64,000 nucleotides of DNA, taken from positions 11,827,501 to 11,891,500 of the forward strand of contig NC_085131.1 in assembly GCF_030269925.1 (NCBI RefSeq), in the 5' to 3' direction. The notes beneath the pieces were generated by a model. That model made no database searches. It worked only from the letters and a program-made list of their open reading frames with translations, and was not told where the DNA came from. Of this stretch, positions 53,001 through 60,800 are shown piece by piece. Both the position numbers and the translations under genes were made by a program. This DNA is from Bombyx mori (taxonomy: Eukaryota > Arthropoda > Insecta > Lepidoptera > Bombycidae). Every line of letters starts with the position of its first letter. Positions within the stretch are counted from its first letter, which is position 1.

Positions 53001-56000
53001 GTTTAGCATCTGCTTCAAATGTACGTGTAAGTTCTGTCGGTTGATTCATCCTGCTGTTAAAAGCAAGCGAACCGTGTTTGGCTACGTTTAAGTTTATTAT
53101 CGTTTTTTTAAAGGCTTAGAAGCTACCAAATCCTTTTTGCACAATACAGGAGTATGCTAGCAAAAGGTAAAATCATCATTAAAAACAGATGAAACATACA
53201 AAAAGAGTTTTACGGTATTTGTCAGTATTTATTTCGTCGAGTTTTTCAATATTTTTCATTCAACCTTCATTCTTTTCGTTTTTTTCTTCTTTTTTCCTAT
53301 CTATGCTGATAGCCTTGAGAGGCTATTTCAGCTTCACCGGGAGTGTTGCTAACACTGGCCCTAGCAAGAGCAGTGCTACGTAGAATCTACCACCGCCTCT
53401 TTTAGTACGACTGTACCGACCGTACTATCTGTTAACCGACCTACCTCACTGCTTGTTCGGTTGAGTGCCGCGTGAGCCGCACGGAGAATTAGAGCAAACC
53501 ACGTTTTTTTCGATTTTGAATTAACATTGATTCGCGAAACGATCACTTAAAACATGGAGATTTATGTAAACATGTTTATTTGAATGTTGTTTGGTCGCAA
53601 CCGATTCTTTATTTGGCGTTTTCGAGTTTGTATATTTCAGTTTTGTCGAACATCAAATGATTTGTTATTTAAAGTAATGTTTCGAGAATGTTCTCTGTTT
53701 TTTTTTTATGTTTGTCTAATAAAGAAATACAGACTTGATCAATCAAAGGCAAACGAAGTCTGTCTTTGTACAATTGTCTTTGTATAATTATTATACTATT
53801 GAGATATTGAATAGGTGTCTACGTAATTAAAATTAATTAAATAAGAGAGAAACATGGAAATTATCCGTCGCGAATCGAACGATTGTGTAACATCGTGCAC
53901 GCGTGTATATTTCATACGAAATTTATACTTTTTTTTTTGTTTGTTTCATAAAACTTTAAATTAAATAGATGCACTCGTGTCACCCATTAAATACGCTTGC
54001 ATCATTATCATAAAAATGGCAATGTCAAGAGTACGTTGAACCCGACGATGTATCCTTGAACATTCATATAAATGTTTTATTACTTATCGTAGATAAGTTT
54101 TGTTTTTGTAGCAAGCTCTGTCGAATCGAATGTAATCGCTATAGATAAAGTGTGTATTTTCGTTTTATTACGTTGAGCTAGGTTTGCGGTCACGTGTTGA
54201 ACTTTTGGCCTTTTCGACACACTTTCGATTGGCGTTTGGACTTGTTGAGAGATGTAAACAACAGTTTAAAAAAAAAGGTTTACCGCTAGGCTTTTCAAAG
54301 CTCAAAGAACCGGTCACTGTTCTCGTCGAACCCGGCGAGTAAACTAACCCACAGACACAGCCCACTGAGTTTCTCGCCGGATCTTCTCAGTGGGGCGCGT
54401 TTCCGATCCGGTGGTAGATTCCGCGAAGCACTGCTCTAGTTAATGCTAATTATTTTGCCACTTCGAATACATCCGCAAAATTATAATTTGCGTCATTACT
54501 GGTGGTAGGACCACCTGTCAGTCCGCACGAGCAGATACCACCACCCTGCCTACTTCTGCCATGAAGCAGTAATGCGTTTCGGTTTGAAGGGCGGCGCAGC
54601 CATTGTAACTATGTCCTTAGAACTTATATCTCAAGGCGCATTTACGTTATAGATGTCTATGGGCTCCGGTAACCACTTAGCACCAGGTGGGCTGTGAGCT
54701 CGTCCACCCATCTAAGCAATAAAAAATAAAAACTTCTCTTTTATTGTCTATACGTGAATTTGAAATCGCGCGTGACTCAGTCAATTGGGTTAAGTTCTCT
54801 TTGTTTCGTGTCCCAGGTGCACATGATGTCCGCAGTCAGTGGGGAGCCCATGCTACGCCGCGTCAAACAGGAAACGGATCCGTCGCCGCAGTACTCGCCC
54901 CCCGAGCCGCAGCCCCCACACCCCCAGCCGCTGCACCCCCGACCGATGCCCTTGATGCAGCCGGAGGTACGTTGCGGGATCATTTGTAGTGATTTTGGTG
55001 GTGGTTCAGTGATTTTTTTATTTTTATTGCATAGCTGAAAATGTTGAGATGGATGTGTGGAGAATGGACAAGATAAGGAATCAGTGTATCAGAGGAAGCG
55101 TGAAAATATCCCCGGTGATTGACAAGCTAAAGAGCGAACGGTTAGCGTGATATGGACATGTGATGCGTAGAGAGAAGATGCGTGTGACTAGGAGATGTAT
55201 GGCAATGGTAGTGCAAGGTAGAGGACGGATGGATGGATGGAGTGTGTGAATGATGATATTATAAGAGGGAGAGTAGTGAGTGTGGCGGGTAGCCATCATA
55301 CAATACAAGATATTTGACAGATGCCTGAATCTCGCTTACGACATTTTCAAGATAAGCTTGCAAGTTCCGAACAACAACATTTGGACCGTCGGTCTACCGA
55401 GCAATACCACCCGTTCGGTGGAATATCTTCTCTCTTTCGTTAAACCTACAGTGAGTGTTAGGCTGACGGCTGATAGAAGAGCATGGAAGAGAAAAATTTG
55501 CTGTTCCGACCCCACCTAGTGGGATAAGGTGGAGAAAAAGAAGAAGATGTGTGGACGAGCTCACAGCCAACCTGGTGTTAAGTGGTTACCGGAGCCCATA
55601 GACATGTATAACGTAAATAACGCCACCGACCTTGAGATATAAATTCTAATGTCTGTTGACTGTCTGTCTGACTGTTGCACTGAGGGTCGAGGGTTCGTTT
55701 TCCACATCCGTCAAATGTTCGTGTGATTAACAGAATTGTTTGCTCTTTTTCTCTGGGTGTTCATTATATAATATATATGTACAAATTAAACGTATATCAG
55801 TATGTTTGTCAGTTTCTGATATCCGTAACACAGGGATACGTAATTTGGGACCGGATGATCGTGCGTGTTTTGTTCTCTATTATTATTATTCTCTCTATCG
55901 GTTGCTCTTGGGTGTCGTAAAAGGCTAATGAGAGATTCACCTGAGAACGTACCGAAGGATCATTTAAATATATCAGCGTATCACAATCGTCAATCGGTAT

Positions 56001-57788
56001 TTCCTGGTGGTAGGGGTTGTATTGTGAACTCGCCCCATATTTCTGCTCTTAAAGCAGGCATATCTTCCGATTTGAAGATGGGCTAGTCTTTATATAGTAA
56101 GTACAGTTAAATCTTCGACCTGATGTTTCTGAAAGTGGATAACGGTATTTACGTTGTGATGTATATGAGCCCCGGTAACCGATTTGGATCAGCTGGGTCG
56201 TGAGATCCTTCATCCATCTATGGAAAAAAAACTTATACTTAGATTAAACTGAATTTATAAATTTATACTTGTAAGTCTTTTGTAGAAATAGGCAGTTTTC
56301 CGTAAATCCATAAAAATCTTTTTTATTTTTATTTATTGCCCTTGTAGGCAGACGAGCACACAGCCCACCTGATGGTGAGTGGTTACCGTCGCCCATGGAC
56401 TTCAGCAATGCCAGGGGCAGAGCCAAGCCGCTTTGAGACATTCCGTATTCTAACAAATGCCATTTCATACGAAACATTTTAGATACAGTCATGCGGGCTG
56501 TTCACATTGAAGTTAACAGTGACAGACGGAAGTTGGAAAATCTGGATTTAACGAAAGGAGTGGGGCCAGACAATATCCCACCGCAATTTATTGTTAATTG
56601 TGCTGAACAACTTTCCACACCCTTGTTTTTAATATTAAATCATTCATTATTATCAGGGATTTTCTCTGAAAAGTGGAAGGAAGCCCTAATAATTCCCATA
56701 CATAAAAACGGGAAAAAAGATCTAATAACTAATTATCGGCCCATCTCCATCCTTTGTTACAATAGACATGATTTAAAACGAAATTTCACATTTAGGTACC
56801 TATGCCTCTCCAACAGTTGGAACTCGAGACTAAGGACGTGAAGTTCTGCGTTTCGCCCGAGGACGGCACGATCGTGGGCAACACCAGCCCTGAGCAGCAG
56901 CACTGTTCGTCGACAACCGCGGCCGCCGCCAGCGGCAACCGGGACGAGGACACGCCGCGCAGGCGGTGCCTCGTCTGCGGGGACGTCGCCTCCGGCTTCC
57001 ACTACGGAGTAGCCAGCTGCGAGGCTTGCAAGGCGTTCTTCAAGAGGACCATACAGGTTAGCTGTCGCTCTCTCTCTGTCTTTCTTTCTCTTTCTCTCGC
57101 TTTCGACGAGCTCACAGCCCACCTCGTGTTAAGCGGTCACTGGAGCCCATAGACATCTACGACGTAAATGCGCCACCCACCTTGAGATATAAGTTCTAAG
57201 GTCTCAAGTATAGTTACAACGGCTGCCCCACCCTTCAAATCGAAACGCATTACTGCTTCACGGCAGAAATAGGCAGGGTGCTGGTACCACTCACAAGAGG
57301 TCCTACCACTAGTATTTTTGCGGGTTTGGTTTTTATTACACGATGTTATTCCTTCACCGTGGAAGTCAATTGTGAAGATTTCTTAAGTACGTACCTATTT
57401 CATTAGAAAAATCAGTAACCGCCTGCGGGATTCGAACACCGGTGGATCGCTAGATACAAATGCACCGGACGTCTTATCCTTTAGGCCACGACGACTTCTA
57501 GCTTAGTATCGTTACATTCCGTGTCCAGGGCAACATCGACTACACTTGTCCGGCGGCGAATGAGTGCGAGATCAACAAGCGGCGGCGCAAGGCGTGCCAG
57601 GCGTGCCGCTTCCGCAAGTGCTTGCGCACCGGGATGCTGCGCGAGGGCGTGCGCCTGGACCGCGTGCGCGGCGGCCGCCAGAAGTACCGCCGCGCGCCCG
57701 AGCAGGCCCAGCCCAGGGTGCAGCTCGACGACATCAAGGTCGGCAGACGTGACTGGGACTGTGTGTGTGTGTGCGTGCGTGCGCGCGC

Positions 57789-57831
<43 letters not shown>

Positions 57832-60800
57832 CGTGTGTGTGTGCGTGCGTGCGTGTGTGCGTGCGTGCGTGTGTGCGTGCGTGCGTGCGTACACAAGGTA
57901 TTTAGGTATCTGAATCCGGTCACCGTCCGGTTCGACGAGTAAATTAACCCATAGACCAGGGGTGGCCAACCGTTAGATCGCGATCGACCCTTCGATCGTG
58001 GCTAGACAAAATATATAAATACATAGATCAGACTGTGCAATGTAATCACCAATTGCTGCACGTAACATCTTCATCTTGTATCATTTGTTAATGACCATTA
58101 CGTCATATTGTTTATCCTCTCTTCTACATAATAGTTCTCTTTTATTATATAATTTCAGGTTTATTTTAATCTTTTTAATAAAATAATATAATAATATGTT
58201 ACTTATTTGTAGACTGAACTACATTATTTCATAAAATTTCAAGAAAGGTCATTAATAGATCGCAGAGTGCCTCGTCAGTAGACAGTAGATCATGATTCCA
58301 ATCCAGTTGGCCACCCCTGCCACAGACACAGCTCACTGTGTTTCTCGCCGGATCTTCTCAGTGGGTCGCGTTTCCGATCCGGTGGTAGATTCTGCGAAGC
58401 ACGGTTCTTGCTAGGGTCAGTGTTAACAAATTCTTTCAGGTTGAGCCCGTGAACTCACCTACTTGTCAGCTGGAATATAGCCCCTTAGGATACCAACAAA
58501 CAGGTAGGGAAAAAAGGTTACATTTTTCCCTACCTATTCTAATAACCTCGAGGGGTTATTCTAGATTCACCGAACTAATAGGTGAGCTCAAACCGGGAGT
58601 GTTACTAACACTGGCCCTAGCAAGATCAGTGCTTCGAAGAGTAGGTTGCTTAGCTGTCGTATTGTTAAAACTGAGACATTAGAATTCATGCCTCAAGGTG
58701 GGTGGCAGCATTTACGTTAACAACAGGTGAGCTTTTAGCTCGTCCGCCCATATAAGCAATAGAGAGAAAAAAAAAGCGTGGGGTGCATGGTATCAGTAGT
58801 TATAAATATTTTATGAACAGATATGAGTAGAAAGGTTATTTTGATAATATCCTGAAAAGCATCCTACGCTTTTTCAACAATAAAATCATTTTTTCTTACA
58901 CTATTTTTAAACTATTATTTATTTTCAATTTTTTAGTATTGATTTGTCATCGATCCTTAATAAGTATACCACCAAATTTCGAGTTAATCCGACATTTCGA
59001 AGGGGGTCAGAATCACGTTCAAAGATTCCATTACAAACATACACACGTCTGAAGCTATTATAATAAAAGCGTATTAAAAACTAACGGTGATTATTCAAAG
59101 TTGTATTGAAAACTCTGCAGGTGCTGGAGGCGCTGCTCTCGTACGAGCCGGAGCCGTTCGCGTGCTCGGCGGCGCCCCCCGGCGTGACGGAGCCGGCCGC
59201 GCGGACGCTGGCGCTGCTCGCCGACCTGTACGACCGGGAGCTGGTCGAGATCATCGGCTGGGCCAAGCAGATACCCGGCTTCACGGACCTGCAGCTCAAC
59301 GATCAGGTACCTGGACACATCTTTTTTTTTTATTTGTACGAATTTCCCTTATGGGACTATGCGGAGGGGTACCCTAACCGGGGAAAAACGTCCGTAACGT
59401 AAGATTTTTATTAGTAATGCACACAGTGTACGACTTAACTTTGTAATAACGTACAAAAAATAACATATCTTTATTATATATCTATACATATAACAGAAAG
59501 TCGTGTTAGTTACACCATTTATAACTCAAGAACGGCTGAACTGATTTAGCTGAAAATTGGTGGGGAGGTAACTTAGAACCAGGAAAAGGACATAGGATAG
59601 GACTTTTTATCACGTTCCCGCGGGGCGTGACATAAAACGTGGTATAACAAAACGCAACTGACGGCTAAACGTAATGTAGTCTATGGTTAATTAAAGTAGA
59701 ATTTTGGAGTTGACCGGTTGATGTGTTTGTTTCGAGTTTCTATTAGCTTATTGTGCCGAGATAGGTGATCATTAAGAAAGCCATGCCGCGATCATCACGA
59801 TCAAATCTTTCCCGACGAAGCCGTAATGCAACTAAGATTCGAAACATTGCGAGTGAAAGGATTGAAGAAGAACAAGAAATAAAAATATAATAATAATAAC
59901 AACTAAAATGCATGGCCAATAAATTGAATCATAAATCATTAAAATACTTGCTTTTTTAATGTACATTAATTCTTGCAAGATAACCTCTGCCGGGTCCGCT
60001 AGTTTTACATAGTTTTTTTTAAGAGATTTTATGACCTGGCAACTAAGTCCTTTAAGTCATGTCTTATTTTAATTTATATTCTTATTTTTATGAAAAATGA
60101 TTTTTTCAGTGGACCTTTTGGATTATCCAGAGAAGTTACGTCCAGCGGCTTTGTTTCATTTTCCCACATTAGTGCACTTTTACAGATATTAAACAGTTAA
60201 CACTATTACACATTTAAGCCTGAAGAAACACTAAATAGACCAAATAAACCAAATCACAGAACTGCACTCCTCGCGTTTCCGCCAAAAAGTCGTTTTATAT
60301 AGAGGATAAAAATGACAGAACACTAATTAACATTTAAAAAAAAATTGGCACCCTTAAAACTTGACGCGGGTATTTCCCTGTCTACCCACTATAGTACAAA
60401 AGTTCTAACACGTATCATTTCTTTTCCAGATGCGCTTGTTACAAAGCACTTGGGCCGAGATGCTGAGTCTCATGGTGGCGTACCGCTCGATGTCCAGCGG
60501 CGCCAACCTCAAGCTGCGGTTCGCTTCGGACCTCACGCTGGACGAGCAGGAGGCCCGCGACATCGGGGCCACCGATCTGTTTCTACAGGTATGTACGCCC
60601 GAACTATTGCAATTGAGCAAATATATATCATTCATTTAATATCTGATTAAATTTGATAAATATTAAAGAACTCGTCTGAGATAAACAACACTAAAATTAG
60701 ATTATTATTATTTTTTATTGCATAGATAGGTAGATGAGTTCACAGCCCACATGGTGTTAAGTGGTTACTGGAGCCTATAGACATCTACAACGTAAAATGC

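Noticed and set aside
57481..57969. Long ORFs of TH/VC repeats on both strands
   Set aside because: Translation of the GT/GC microsatellite plus shadow frames of a GC-rich ERR exon.
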